Assembly: GCA_016195665.1 (NCBI GenBank)
Contig: JACPZD010000037.1
Coordinates: forward strand, 1 to 64,000
Direction of reading: 5' to 3'
DNA from: Gammaproteobacteria bacterium
GTDB lineage: Bacteria > Pseudomonadota > Gammaproteobacteria > SURF-13
Length of the DNA stretch: 64,000 nt
Position numbers and translations under genes: made by a program. How positions within the stretch are numbered: position 1 is the first letter of the stretch; each line of letters begins with the position of its first letter. This document shows positions 36,894-45,724 of this stretch, in pieces. The notes beneath the pieces are model-generated. The model ran no database searches, was not told the origin of the DNA, and worked only from the letters and a program-made list of their open reading frames with translations.

Positions 36894-37378
36894 TGGACAC
36901 CAAACAGCTCTACCAGGAAGTGATCCTGGATCACAACAAAAAGCCGCGTAACTATGGTGCGCTGGAGAATGCCAATCGCCGCGCGGAAGGACACAATCCG
37001 CTGTGTGGCGATCACATTATCCTGTCGGTGCGTGTCGAGGATGAGCGCATCGAAAATCTCGCCTTTCAGGGCGAGGGTTGCGCGATCTGCAAGGCCTCGG
37101 CCTCGATGATGACCGCCTACGTAAAAGGCAAGACGCTGCAGGAGGCGGACCAGATGGTGCAGGAGTTTCGCGAGATGGCCACCGGTAAACTCAATGTCGC
37201 CCATCAGCCTCATCACCTGGGCAGGCTCACCGTGTTCGCGGGCGTGCGCGACCTGCCGGCGCGTGTGAAGTGCGCGATTCTGCCCTGGCACACACTGCAT
37301 GCCGCATTCAGTAATGAACATGTGGCCTCGACCGAAGGGGCGGATGAACCTATGAAGGCTATCGTCGGAAACGTATAG
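36893..37378 (+). CDS. sufU: SufU-type sulfur transfer protein
   Basis: A 161-residue IscU-fold protein of the SufU type, with the three zinc-binding Cys and one Asp: Cys38 and Asp40 in NPLCGD, Cys63 in EGCAI, Cys127 in RVKCAILPW. SufU accepts sulfur from SufS by zinc-ligand exchange. The insertion between the second and third Cys (HLGRLTVFAGVRDLPARVKC) is typical of SufU and not of IscU. SufU-dependent systems are more typical of Gram-positives but also occur in proteobacterial suf operons. Confidence 0.93.
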   Translation: MDTKQLYQEVILDHNKKPRNYGALENANRRAEGHNPLCGDHIILSVRVEDERIENLAFQGEGCAICKASASMMTAYVKGKTLQEADQMVQEFREMATGKLNVAHQPHHLGRLTVFAGVRDLPARVKCAILPWHTLHAAFSNEHVASTEGADEPMKAIVGNV

Positions 37379-37380
37379 TC

Positions 37381-37923
37381 ATGCCGAAAATTGCAGAGAT
37401 TGAAAGTACCCCGAATCCCAACGCGATCAAGTTCGTGTTGAAGGAACCGCTCACCTTTGGCGTGAAGCGTTCCTATGACAGCGCCGCCGCCGCGGCAAAC
37501 GATCCTTTGGCGGCGACCCTGTTCGGCTTCCCGCACGTCACCAACGTGTTTTACGTGGACCACTGGGTTACGGTCACCCAGGACGGCGCGGCCTCGTGGC
37601 CGGAATTGTTGAAGCAACTCGCCGTGCCCATCCGTGCGGCGCAGCCGGCCAGCGCTCAGACGGCCGAGTTTCAGAGCGCTCCACCGTCCATCATCGAAGA
37701 TCCTCGTCTCGCCGCAATCAGCGCGCTGATTGATGAGCACATCCGGCCCTATCTGATGAGCGACGGCGGCGATCTGCAACTCCTGGAGCTGGACGGCAAT
37801 CTGCTCAAGGTGCGCTATCACGGCGCCTGCGGAACCTGCCCCAGCTCACTGGCCGGCACCCTGTCCGCGATTGAAAATTTGGTGCACTCGATTGAGCCGG
37901 ATATCGAGGTAGTCGCTGAATAA
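37381..37923 (+). CDS. Nfu-type Fe-S cluster carrier
   Basis: A 180-residue two-domain protein. The N-terminal part (ESTPNPNAIKFVLKEPL, then GFPHVTNVFYVDHWVTVT) is the Nfu_N domain, and the C-terminal part is the NifU-like cluster-binding domain with Cys150 and Cys153 in HGACGTCPSS, preceded by YLMSDGGDLQLLELDGN. Such proteins carry 4Fe-4S clusters from the scaffold to target enzymes. It begins 2 bp after sufU and ends the suf operon. An iscU-like scaffold is not present. Confidence 0.93.
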   Translation: MPKIAEIESTPNPNAIKFVLKEPLTFGVKRSYDSAAAAANDPLAATLFGFPHVTNVFYVDHWVTVTQDGAASWPELLKQLAVPIRAAQPASAQTAEFQSAPPSIIEDPRLAAISALIDEHIRPYLMSDGGDLQLLELDGNLLKVRYHGACGTCPSSLAGTLSAIENLVHSIEPDIEVVAE

Positions 37924-38012
37924 GCAAGGTTGAGCCGAAAAACAACAAAAGCTGGCACTAATCTTGTAGTCGTTATTGACACCCCTGATCTTTCAGGCAT
38001 GAGGACACAGAT

Positions 38013-38660
38013 ATGAAATTTTTTATAGACACGGCGCATATCGAGGACATCCGCAAGGCCGCCGAACTCGGCATGGCCGACGGCGTCACCACCAATCCCT
38101 CACTGATGGCCAAGGAAAGCGGCATCAGCTTTCACGAACAGATCAAACTCATCTGCGACCTCGTCAAAGGCCCGGTGAGCGCCGAAGTCACGGCCCTTGA
38201 CTACGCGGGGATGCTCAAGCAAGGCCAGGAATTGGCCAAGATCGCGCCGAATATCACGGTCAAGGTGCCGCTCACACCCGAGGGCCTGCGCGCCTGCCGC
38301 GCCCTGTCCGATGCCGGCACGATGGTCAATGTCACGCTTTGTTTCTCCGCCGCCCAGGCGATCCTCGCCGCCAAGGCGGGCGCGACTTTTGTCTCGCCGT
38401 TTGTCGGCCGCATTGATGACGTCGGCGAACACGGGATGGAATTGATCGCCGAGATCGTGGACATTTATAACAACTACGACTGGAAGACGCAGGTATTGGT
38501 CGCTTCCATCCGCCACCCCACGCACGTGATCGAAGCGGCGCGCATCGGGGCGCATGTCGCCACGATGCCATTCAAGGTGCTGGAGCAGATGTACAAGCAC
38601 CCGCTTACCGCCAATGGCCTCGATCAGTTCCTCGCAGACTGGAAAAAGAGCGGGCTCTAA
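38013..38660 (+). CDS. Transaldolase / fructose-6-phosphate aldolase-like protein
   Basis: A 215-residue short transaldolase (TalC/Fsa class) beginning [20 protein letters not shown]. The Schiff-base Lys is Lys84 in ITVKVPLT, and [10 protein letters not shown] and [11 protein letters not shown] are the expected substrate-site blocks. It acts in the pentose-phosphate branch or as fructose-6-phosphate aldolase; the two activities cannot be separated from sequence by eye. It is 89 bp after the suf operon, with a sequence tggcac-n5-ttgta upstream that only half fits a sigma-54 promoter. Convergent with the oxidoreductase gene. Confidence 0.9.
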   Translation: MKFFIDTAHIEDIRKAAELGMADGVTTNPSLMAKESGISFHEQIKLICDLVKGPVSAEVTALDYAGMLKQGQELAKIAPNITVKVPLTPEGLRACRALSDAGTMVNVTLCFSAAQAILAAKAGATFVSPFVGRIDDVGEHGMELIAEIVDIYNNYDWKTQVLVASIRHPTHVIEAARIGAHVATMPFKVLEQMYKHPLTANGLDQFLADWKKSGL

Positions 38661-38665
38661 AACTT

Positions 38666-39607
38666 TTAATCCGCTACGCGCAGCACAATTTTCCCGCGCG
38701 CGTGGCGACTCTGGCTCAGGATGTGCGCCCGGCGGACTTCGCTCAAGGGCAGCACGATCTCAACCACCGGCTTGACGTGACCTGTGTCTATCAACTCGGC
38801 AATCTGCCCAAGCTGCGCGGCGTTGGGTTGCACGAATACGTAAGCCGAGCGTAACCCTCGGGCGGCTGCATCATCCGGCACGGTAAGCGCGAGGATGGAG
38901 ACCAGAATGCCGCCTTTCTTCAGCACCTGCCAGGAGCGCTGCTGCACCTCTTCGCCGACGGTGTCGAATACTACGTCGAGATCCTGCACCTCATCTTCAA
39001 AGCGTGTCTGGGTGTAATCAATCACCTGATCCGCGCCGAGGCTACGCACCAAATCGGCATTTCGGGCGCTGGCGGTGGCGATCACCCGCGCGCCCTTCCA
39101 GTGCGCGAATTGCACCGCGTAACTCCCTACCCCGCCCGCACCGGCATGTATCAAGATGCTTTGTCCGGCGGCCAATTTCGCCGCATCGAACAAGGCCTGC
39201 CAGGCAGTGAGGCCGGCGAGCGGCACGGCGGCGGCGTGGATGAAGTCGAGTGATTTGGGTTTCAGCGCCACCTCGCTGGCGCGCACCGCGATGTATTCCG
39301 CATAGCCGCCGTCGCGCGCAATGTCCGGGCGTGCATACAGCGCATCACCTATTTTGAATAGCGTAACGCCGGGGCCAAGCACCTCGATGACACCCGCTAC
39401 ATCCCAACCGAGAACCAGCGGCAGACGGTGTTCAACACGTCCTCGCAACCGGCCCTCGCGTATCTTCCAGTCCACGGGGTTGATTCCCGCCGCGTGCACG
39501 CGGATCAGCACCTCACCGGCAGCCGGCACAGGGACAGGCGCGTCTTCCAGGCGCAGCACTTCCGGACCGCCATACTCATGGATGCGCACCGCCTTCATGG
39601 TCGCCAT
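38666..39607 (-). CDS. Zinc-independent quinone oxidoreductase-like MDR protein
   Basis: A 313-residue medium-chain dehydrogenase/reductase of the NADPH-dependent quinone oxidoreductase branch. RVHAAGINPVDWKIREG and the nucleotide-binding HAGAGGVGSYAVQFAHWKGA are visible; the zinc-site Cys residues of alcohol dehydrogenases are missing. Substrate is unknown, probably a quinone or an activated alkene. It is 9 bp downstream of the pirin gene on the same strand, so probably cotranscribed with it. Confidence 0.88.
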   Translation of the reverse strand: MATMKAVRIHEYGGPEVLRLEDAPVPVPAAGEVLIRVHAAGINPVDWKIREGRLRGRVEHRLPLVLGWDVAGVIEVLGPGVTLFKIGDALYARPDIARDGGYAEYIAVRASEVALKPKSLDFIHAAAVPLAGLTAWQALFDAAKLAAGQSILIHAGAGGVGSYAVQFAHWKGARVIATASARNADLVRSLGADQVIDYTQTRFEDEVQDLDVVFDTVGEEVQQRSWQVLKKGGILVSILALTVPDDAAARGLRSAYVFVQPNAAQLGQIAELIDTGHVKPVVEIVLPLSEVRRAHILSQSRHARGKIVLRVAD

Positions 39608-39616
39608 ATCATTTCC

Positions 39617-40315
39617 TTATGTTAGATCGAACAACAACACTTCCGCTTGCCTGGCATCACTCAAACGTACCTCGTGTTCATCCTCAAGCATCACACCATC
39701 ACCCGCATTTACTTTTTTACCATTGACGCTGAGCGCTCCGCGGGCAACCTGTACATAAGCACTGCGGCCGGGGGCAAGCATGTGGGTCAACTCATCGCCC
39801 CCATCGAGCAGACTGGCGTAGACAAAACCGTCATGCTCTATTCGCACCGAGCCGTCGCGCCCGTCGGGTGAAGCGATGAGACGCAATCGATGCTGCTTCT
39901 CGCCCGGCGCAAAGTATTTTTGTTCATAGCTCGGGGCCACGCCGGTTTTGTCGGGAATGATCCAAATCTGCAGCAGATGCACAAATTCGCTTTCGGAGGC
40001 ATTGGACTCGCTGTGCGTGACGCCCATGCCCGCGCTCATGCGCTGCACGTCGCCCGGGCGGATTACCGAGCCGTTGCCCATGCTGTCCTTGTGCTGCAGC
40101 GCGCCTTCCAGGACATAAGTGATGATTTCCATGTCGCGGTGGCCGTGCGTGGGGAAGCCTCCACCGGGCGCGACACGGTCTTCGTTGATGACGCGCAGAC
40201 TCGCAAAACCCATGTGGCCGGGGTCATAGTAATCGGCGAAGGAAAAGCTGTGATAGGTGTCGAGCCAGCCATGATGGGCGTGACCGCGCTCGGCGGCCTT
40301 GCGTAACGAGATCAT
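39617..40315 (-). CDS. Pirin family protein
   Basis: A 232-residue bicupin of the pirin (YhaK/YhhW) type. The metal-binding residues are in PTHGHRDMEIITYVLEG and GVTHSESNAS, i.e. the HxH and HxE pairs of the N-terminal cupin. Some bacterial pirins are quercetin dioxygenases, others bind regulatory partners. The function here is unassigned. It forms a pair with the downstream oxidoreductase and follows a MITE-like element. Confidence 0.9.
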   Translation of the reverse strand: MISLRKAAERGHAHHGWLDTYHSFSFADYYDPGHMGFASLRVINEDRVAPGGGFPTHGHRDMEIITYVLEGALQHKDSMGNGSVIRPGDVQRMSAGMGVTHSESNASESEFVHLLQIWIIPDKTGVAPSYEQKYFAPGEKQHRLRLIASPDGRDGSVRIEHDGFVYASLLDGGDELTHMLAPGRSAYVQVARGALSVNGKKVNAGDGVMLEDEHEVRLSDARQAEVLLFDLT

Positions 40316-40467
40316 AGATCGCTTCCTCTCAAAATCTGTGTATGGTTCATGTTACGCCCCCTGTCAATGGGGTTGGCTGCGAACCGTTTTCCCCGGCAAA
40401 GCGGGTTAAGGGTGCCTCTAAAAATTCGATCAAGACGCGAGGGCAAGGCGGAAATGCGCGAAAAAGC

Positions 40468-40516
40468 GGTCGCTCCTGCGCATCCCTGCGCCCGCGACAT
40501 TGGTGCATCCCTGCAC
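40468..40516. repeat. Palindromic dispersed element, copy D1 (within MITE 2)
   Basis: This copy shows the most complete fold: gtcgc (40469-40473) pairs with gcgac (40494-40498), enclosing gcgca-tccc-tgcgc (40478-40491). A second hairpin gtgca-tccc-tgcac (40503-40516) follows. Both loops read TCCC. It is diverged from copies A-C, which keep the outer gtcgc/gcgac pair. Confidence 0.7.
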
Positions 40517-40574
40517 GGCACAGTGTACACGTCGTACATGAGCATTTTGAGCGCATTTCCAACGCACAGGGACG

Positions 40575-40611
40575 TGCTAGTGTCGCGGGAGGCAGGACGC
40601 CGGGAGCGACC
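40575..40611. repeat. Palindromic dispersed element, copy D2 (within MITE 2)
   Basis: The reverse complement matches the first 37 bp of copy A at 36 positions. It faces copy D1 within the same MITE-like element. Confidence 0.85.
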
Positions 40612-40652
40612 AACGCGGCCATCGTGGCTTTAGCGGATTTTTAGAGGTGCCC

Positions 40653-40997
40653 TTAAAACGTCCCCCCATCCCAGCCCCACATCGAGCCGCTCGCACTGGC
40701 GAACTCGATATAGACACGATCCTTAGGAATACCCAGCTCCTTTTCCAGAAGGTCGCTAAGCGTCTTGGAGAGTTCCTTGGTCTTGGCCTGCGGTAAGCCG
40801 ACGCTTTTAAGCTCCAGATAGGCAAGTGGTGCATCCGTCCCGGCGAAGAACATCGGCGTGGACGGCGCCATGGCCACCATCACGTAAGATTCGGGCTTAC
40901 CCAGGTGTAAGGCGACGGTATAGGAGGCCTTTTTAAGCAGGTCCTGGACGGCCCTGGGCTGCATGGGGATATTGGTCTGCACTTTTAAATAAGGCAT
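40653..40997 (-). CDS. MIF/tautomerase family protein
   Basis: A 114-residue tautomerase superfamily protein resembling macrophage migration inhibitory factor: Pro1 follows the initiator Met (MPYLKVQTNI), and the central APLAYLELKSVGLP and the C-terminal DRVYIEFASASGSMWGWDG match MIF homologues. MIF-like trimers catalyse keto-enol tautomerisation; the bacterial substrate is unknown. GAGGAA precedes the ATG on the minus strand. The stop codon comes from the target duplication of a MITE-like element. Confidence 0.88.
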   Translation of the reverse strand: MPYLKVQTNIPMQPRAVQDLLKKASYTVALHLGKPESYVMVAMAPSTPMFFAGTDAPLAYLELKSVGLPQAKTKELSKTLSDLLEKELGIPKDRVYIEFASASGSMWGWDGGTF

Positions 40998-41013
40998 GAG
41001 GGTTCCTCGAATA

Positions 41014-41088
41014 ATGTTTGCTCAATATGAAGCCATAATTACGCATTTTCTACTGTTATTACTTGACCTTATCGGTTATTCTAAGTAG
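41014..41088 (+). CDS. Possible Leu/Ile-rich leader peptide of the ilv operon
   Basis: An ATG frame of 24 codons, too short to list as a normal gene: MFAQYEAIITHFLLLLLDLI then GYSK and TAG. Residues 13-17 are five Leu in a row (CTA CTG TTA TTA CTT), residue 19 is Leu and three Ile occur. GAGGG lies 11 bp before the ATG. It ends 58 bp before the ilvB GTG. A run of Leu and Ile codons is what an attenuation leader of a branched-chain operon would have. However, I find no GC-rich terminator after it, and a possible promoter (TTGACC at 41063) lies inside it. Confidence 0.4.
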   Translation: MFAQYEAIITHFLLLLLDLIGYSK

Positions 41089-41146
41089 TTTTCCGTAATA
41101 CTAAAGCAATTTAGTCAAGAATGTTTATTTTCGAGGAGTTTACAAC

Positions 41147-42859
41147 GTGGAATTGACGGGTGCTGAGATCCTCGTCCGCTGCCTGAAAGACGAAGGGGTC
41201 AAGTACGTCTTCGGCTATCCGGGGGGTGCGGTGCTGCATATTTACGATGCCCTGTACAAGCAGGACGACGTACAGCACATCCTGGTACGCCATGAGCAGG
41301 GCGCTGCCCATGCGGCGGACGGCTATGCGCGCTCGACGGGCAAGCCGGGCGTGGTGCTGGTCACCTCAGGCCCCGGCGCGACCAACGCGGTGACCGGCAT
41401 CGCCACGGCGTACATGGACTCTATCCCGCTGGTCATCATCACTGGCCAGGTGCCTACGCCCGCCATTGGCAGCGACGCCTTCCAGGAGGTGGATTCGGTG
41501 GGTATCACGCGCCCGTGTGTGAAGCACAATTTTCTGGTCAAGGATGTGAAAGACCTCGCAACCACTATCAAGAAGGCTTTTTATATCGCCACCACGGGCC
41601 GGCCCGGACCGGTGGTGGTGGATGTTCCCAAGGATGTGACCGCACACAAGACCGACTATGTCTATCCCAAGAGCGTAGCGCTGCGTTCATACAAGCCGGT
41701 GGTCGAGGGCCATCCTGGACAAATCAAGAAGGCGGTCGAGATCATCCTCGCGGCGAAACGTCCGATGATCTACTCGGGCGGCGGAGTAATCCTGGGCGAG
41801 GCCTCTGAATCGCTCACCGAGTTCACTCGGATGTTGGGCTATCCCATCACTAACACCTTGATGGGGCTGGGCGCCTATCCGGCCACCGACAAGCAATTCA
41901 TCGGCATGCTCGGCATGCATGGTACTTACGAGGCCAACATGGCGATGCACGACTGCGATGCGCTGATCGCCATCGGCGCGCGTTTCGATGACCGCGTGGT
42001 GGGTAAAGTGGAGCTGTTCTCGCCGGGTTCCAAGAAGATTCACATAGACATAGACCCTGCCTCGATCTCCAAGAGCGTGCGCGTGGACGTGCCCATTGTG
42101 GGCTCCGTGGACAATGTCCTGAAGGAGATGATTAAACTCATCAAGGCCGCAAAAAAACGGCCCGACCCGGCCGCGCTGAAGTCCTGGTGGAAACAGATTG
42201 ATGAGTGGCGCGCCAAGGATTGCCTGCGCTATGACCACAAGAGCAAACTGATCAAGCCGCAGTACGTGCTGGAGACGCTCTATAAGCTCACCAAGGGCGA
42301 TGCCTTCGTCACTTCGGATGTCGGCCAGCACCAGATGTGGGCGGCGCAGTTTTATAAATTCGACAAGCCGCGCCGCTGGATCAACTCCGGTGGCCTGGGC
42401 ACAATGGGCTTTGGCCTGCCGTCCGCAATGGGCGTGCAGCTTGCCCATCCCAAGTCCACTGTGTGTTGCGTCACGGGCGAGGCAAGCATCATCATGTGCA
42501 TCCAGGAACTGTCCACCTGCAAGCAATACGGCCTGCCCATCAAGATCATCAACCTCAACAACCGCTACATGGGCATGGTGCGTCAGTGGCAGGAGTTTTT
42601 CTACAAGGGCCGTTATTCGCACTCCTACATGGACGCGCTGCCCGATTTCGTGAAGCTGGCGGAGAGCTTCGGACACGTCGGCATGAAGATCGAAAAGCCC
42701 GCCGACGTGGAGCCGGCGCTCAAAGAGGCCCTGAAGCTTAAGGATCGGCTGGTGTTCATGGACTTCATCACCGACCAGACCGAAAACGTTTATCCCATGA
42801 TCGAGGCCGGCAAGGCGCACAACCAGATGCATCTGTCTCCTGATCGGGAGCTGGCCTGA
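41147..42859 (+). CDS. ilvB: Acetolactate synthase large subunit
   Basis: A 570-residue thiamine-diphosphate enzyme making acetolactate or acetohydroxybutyrate, the first common step of Val, Leu and Ile synthesis. GYPGGAVLHIYDAL, the active-site Glu in VRHEQGAAHAADGYAR, and the cofactor motif TGEASIIM...NLNNRYMGMVRQWQ are present. In many proteobacteria the cofactor motif reads GEGSIQM; here Gly446 is Ala and Gln is Ile. The GTG at 41147 is used with GAGGAG 8 bp ahead. The stop is 1 bp before ilvH. Pairs with ilvH as an IlvI/IlvH-type enzyme. Confidence 0.95.
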   Translation: MELTGAEILVRCLKDEGVKYVFGYPGGAVLHIYDALYKQDDVQHILVRHEQGAAHAADGYARSTGKPGVVLVTSGPGATNAVTGIATAYMDSIPLVIITGQVPTPAIGSDAFQEVDSVGITRPCVKHNFLVKDVKDLATTIKKAFYIATTGRPGPVVVDVPKDVTAHKTDYVYPKSVALRSYKPVVEGHPGQIKKAVEIILAAKRPMIYSGGGVILGEASESLTEFTRMLGYPITNTLMGLGAYPATDKQFIGMLGMHGTYEANMAMHDCDALIAIGARFDDRVVGKVELFSPGSKKIHIDIDPASISKSVRVDVPIVGSVDNVLKEMIKLIKAAKKRPDPAALKSWWKQIDEWRAKDCLRYDHKSKLIKPQYVLETLYKLTKGDAFVTSDVGQHQMWAAQFYKFDKPRRWINSGGLGTMGFGLPSAMGVQLAHPKSTVCCVTGEASIIMCIQELSTCKQYGLPIKIINLNNRYMGMVRQWQEFFYKGRYSHSYMDALPDFVKLAESFGHVGMKIEKPADVEPALKEALKLKDRLVFMDFITDQTENVYPMIEAGKAHNQMHLSPDRELA

Positions 42860-42860
42860 C

Positions 42861-43355
42861 ATGCGTCATATCATTTCCATATTGATGGAAAATGAGGCCG
42901 GCGCCTTGTCGCGCGTCGCAGGATTATTTTCCGCGCGCGGTTATAATATCGAATCGCTCACGGTCGCCCCAACCGAGGACCCTTCGCTGTCGCGCATGAC
43001 GCTGGTCACGCGCGGCACCGAGGCGGTCATCGAACAGATCACCAAGCAGCTCAACAAGCTGATTGATGTGGTGAAACTGCTCGATCTTACGGAAGGGCCG
43101 CACATTGAACGCGAGATGATGCTGATAAAGGTCAAGGCGCTGGGCAACGAGCAGCGCGAAGAGATCAAGCGCTTGGCGGATATTTTCCGCGGCCACATTA
43201 TTGATGTGACGGATTCGAGCTACGTAATCGAGCTCACCGGCGCCGGCGAAAAGGTAGACGGATTCATACAGGCGCTCGACAGCAAGACGATACTCGAAGT
43301 GGTCCGCTCCGGCGTCTCCGGCATCGCACGCGGCGAAAAGAGTTTGAAGGTGTAA
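42861..43355 (+). CDS. ilvH: Acetolactate synthase small (regulatory) subunit
   Basis: A 164-residue regulatory subunit with the N-terminal ACT domain (HIISILMENEAGALSRVAGL, SARGYNIESLTVAPTEDPSL) followed by the conserved C-terminal domain (FRGHIIDVTDSSYVIELTG). It confers valine feedback inhibition and raises activity of the large subunit. Starts 1 bp after ilvB, so translation is probably coupled. Confidence 0.96.
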   Translation: MRHIISILMENEAGALSRVAGLFSARGYNIESLTVAPTEDPSLSRMTLVTRGTEAVIEQITKQLNKLIDVVKLLDLTEGPHIEREMMLIKVKALGNEQREEIKRLADIFRGHIIDVTDSSYVIELTGAGEKVDGFIQALDSKTILEVVRSGVSGIARGEKSLKV

Positions 43356-43366
43356 AAACCCGGGCT

Positions 43367-43430
43367 CACGCAAAGCCGCAAAGAACGCAAATTTATCACA
43401 ACCTACTTGGCGTCTTGGCGCCTTTGCGTG
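43367..43430. repeat. Inverted repeat between ilvH and ilvC
   Basis: cacgcaaagccgcaaag at the left and cgcctttgcgtg at the right form a long imperfect hairpin across 64 bp. The cacgcaaag/ctttgcgtg sequence is a common dispersed spacer repeat of bacterial genomes. It may attenuate transcription between ilvBH and ilvC. Confidence 0.6.
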
Positions 43431-43436
43431 CAATGA

Positions 43437-44471
<1,035 letters not shown>

Positions 44472-44503
44472 ACCGCTGCTCGCCCGGCCTACGGACAACG
44501 CCT

Positions 44504-45328
44504 ATGCAAGAGCACGCTCACCGTCAGACCGATCCGGAACCTGCTCCACTGGAGCCGCCGCCCAAACGGCGGCGTGGCATTTATCTCCTTCCCAATCTGT
44601 TCACCACGGCGGGGCTGTTTGCAGGCTTCTACGCTATAGTCGCCGCCATGAACGGGCACTTCGAACCCGCGGCGGTGGCCATATTCGTCGCAATGGTGAT
44701 GGACAGCATTGACGGCCGTGTGGCGCGCCTCACTCACACACAAAGCGATTTCGGCGCAGAGTACGACAGCCTGTCCGACATGGTCTCGTTCGGCATCGCG
44801 CCCGCCTTGGTGATCTATGCGTGGGCATTGTCGAGCTTCGGCAAATTGGGCTGGCTCGCGGCCTTTATCTACACAGCGGGCGCCGCGCTGCGTCTCGCGC
44901 GTTTTAATACCCAGGCGGAGATTGCCGACAAGCGTTATTTTCAGGGACTCGCCAGCCCCGCGGCGGCGGGCATCCTTGCCGGACTCGTCTGGGTGGGTCA
45001 CGGCTATGGATGGGAAGGCAAACCGGTCTTTATCCTCGCGTTTGTCCTGACCATCCTCATCAGCGCGCTGATGGTCAGCAACATCCGCTATCACAGCTTC
45101 AAACAACTCGACCTCAAGGGCAAAATTCCCTTCGTAAGCCTGCTCATCATCGTCCTGGCGTTTGTCCTCATCTCCAGTGAACCGGCTTCTGTCCTGTTCG
45201 CCATTTTTCTGCTCTACGCCGTATCGGGCCCGGCCATGACGCTCTTGCACCTGCGGAAAAAACGTTCGCAGCGCCAACACCCCGAAACCCCCTCTCCGCC
45301 GCCTGATTCCAACGGGCTTGAAAACTAA
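44504..45328 (+). CDS. pssA: CDP-diacylglycerol-serine O-phosphatidyltransferase
   Basis: A 274-residue polytopic membrane enzyme that makes phosphatidylserine, precursor of phosphatidylethanolamine. The CDP-alcohol phosphatidyltransferase motif is seen as MDSIDGRVARLTHTQSDFG and YDSLSDMVSFG. Several transmembrane segments follow; the N-terminus is Pro-rich and cytosolic. Its place between ilvC and leuA is a known arrangement in Beta- and Gammaproteobacteria. Confidence 0.93.
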   Translation: MQEHAHRQTDPEPAPLEPPPKRRRGIYLLPNLFTTAGLFAGFYAIVAAMNGHFEPAAVAIFVAMVMDSIDGRVARLTHTQSDFGAEYDSLSDMVSFGIAPALVIYAWALSSFGKLGWLAAFIYTAGAALRLARFNTQAEIADKRYFQGLASPAAAGILAGLVWVGHGYGWEGKPVFILAFVLTILISALMVSNIRYHSFKQLDLKGKIPFVSLLIIVLAFVLISSEPASVLFAIFLLYAVSGPAMTLLHLRKKRSQRQHPETPSPPPDSNGLEN

Positions 45329-45724
45329 CCCGGATTCACCTATAGTGAATAGTCATGATTAGCGCAACCTACATATTCACTCCCTATGCCCCTCCCTGCG
45401 GGCAGGCAGGTTTGCGCACGCCTCACACGTTCTCGCTCCGACTGCTGCCCTAGGGCAGACACGTCACACCCGCACCCCTGGCGAGGGGATCACAAATACG
45501 CGACTCATCCAAACAAACCCACACGGCGCAGGCCGGTTGCCATTTCTGGCGCGTCGTGTAGCATGAAGTGAACTTGATCTCGCGCCGCGAGGGTAACCAA
45601 TGGGAGCCAGTTGCACTTTTCTCCTGCCCTCACTCCAACTCTCTCCCAGAGGGAGGGAGGGAGGGAGGGAGGGTATTGGCGCCCGCGATAAAACCGCAGG
45701 GATAAATTTGAATCTGGAGCGCAC
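45329..45724. other. Long gap before leuA with palindromes and a GGGA tract
   Basis: 396 bp without a supported gene. It holds attcac-ctata-gtgaat (45334-45350), the palindrome ctgccctagggcag (45445-45458), a ctctccc/gggag hairpin and a GGGA microsatellite (45651-45673). No leader peptide rich in Leu codons was found. The region must include the leuA ribosome-binding site (ggag at 45716-45719) and any promoter. Confidence 0.6.
45651..45673 (+). repeat. (GGGA)5GGG tetranucleotide tract before leuA
   Basis: Six runs of GGG separated by single A bases, 23 nt long, ending 51 nt before the leuA ATG on the coding strand. Four runs are enough for a G-quadruplex in DNA or mRNA. Tandem tetranucleotides also vary in number by slippage, so leuA expression could be modulated. 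Confidence 0.85.

Larger units (their letters stand above)
40406..40656. mobile_element. MITE-like element 2 with TTAA target duplication, carrying two palindromic elements
   Basis: Ends are gggtgcctctaaaaat (40410-40425) and the complement of gggcacctctaaaaat (40637-40652), i.e. 16-bp terminal inverted repeats with two mismatches, flanked by ttaa on both sides (40406-40409 and 40653-40656). The right ttaa provides the tautomerase stop codon. The interior differs from element 1 and holds palindromic element copies D1 (40468-40516) and D2 (complement of 40575-40611), arranged head to head. No coding potential. Confidence 0.85.

Noticed and set aside
37953-37968. tggcac-n5-ttgta before the transaldolase-like gene, resembling a sigma-54 promoter
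   Set aside because: The -12 element lacks the GC dinucleotide (TTGT instead of TTGC), no enhancer-binding regulator is nearby and the gene has a housekeeping role.
41003-41138. Pairing between ttcctcga (41003-41010) and the ilvB ribosome-binding region tcgaggag (41131-41138), suggestive of a riboswitch-like sequestration
   Set aside because: The first sequence is simply the Shine-Dalgarno of the divergent tautomerase gene read on the other strand, so the complementarity is expected by chance of two ribosome-binding sites facing each other.
42476-42490. IlvB cofactor motif GEAS as a sign of a non-functional enzyme
   Set aside because: Glu in place of Asp (GEGS) is common in proteobacterial IlvB; only the Gly-to-Ala change is unusual, and the rest of the active site is intact, so loss of function is not claimed.
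45386-45571. A 61-codon frame before leuA as a gene or leader peptide
   Set aside because: It spans palindromic repeat sequence, has no Leu-rich stretch, no domain and no ribosome-binding site.
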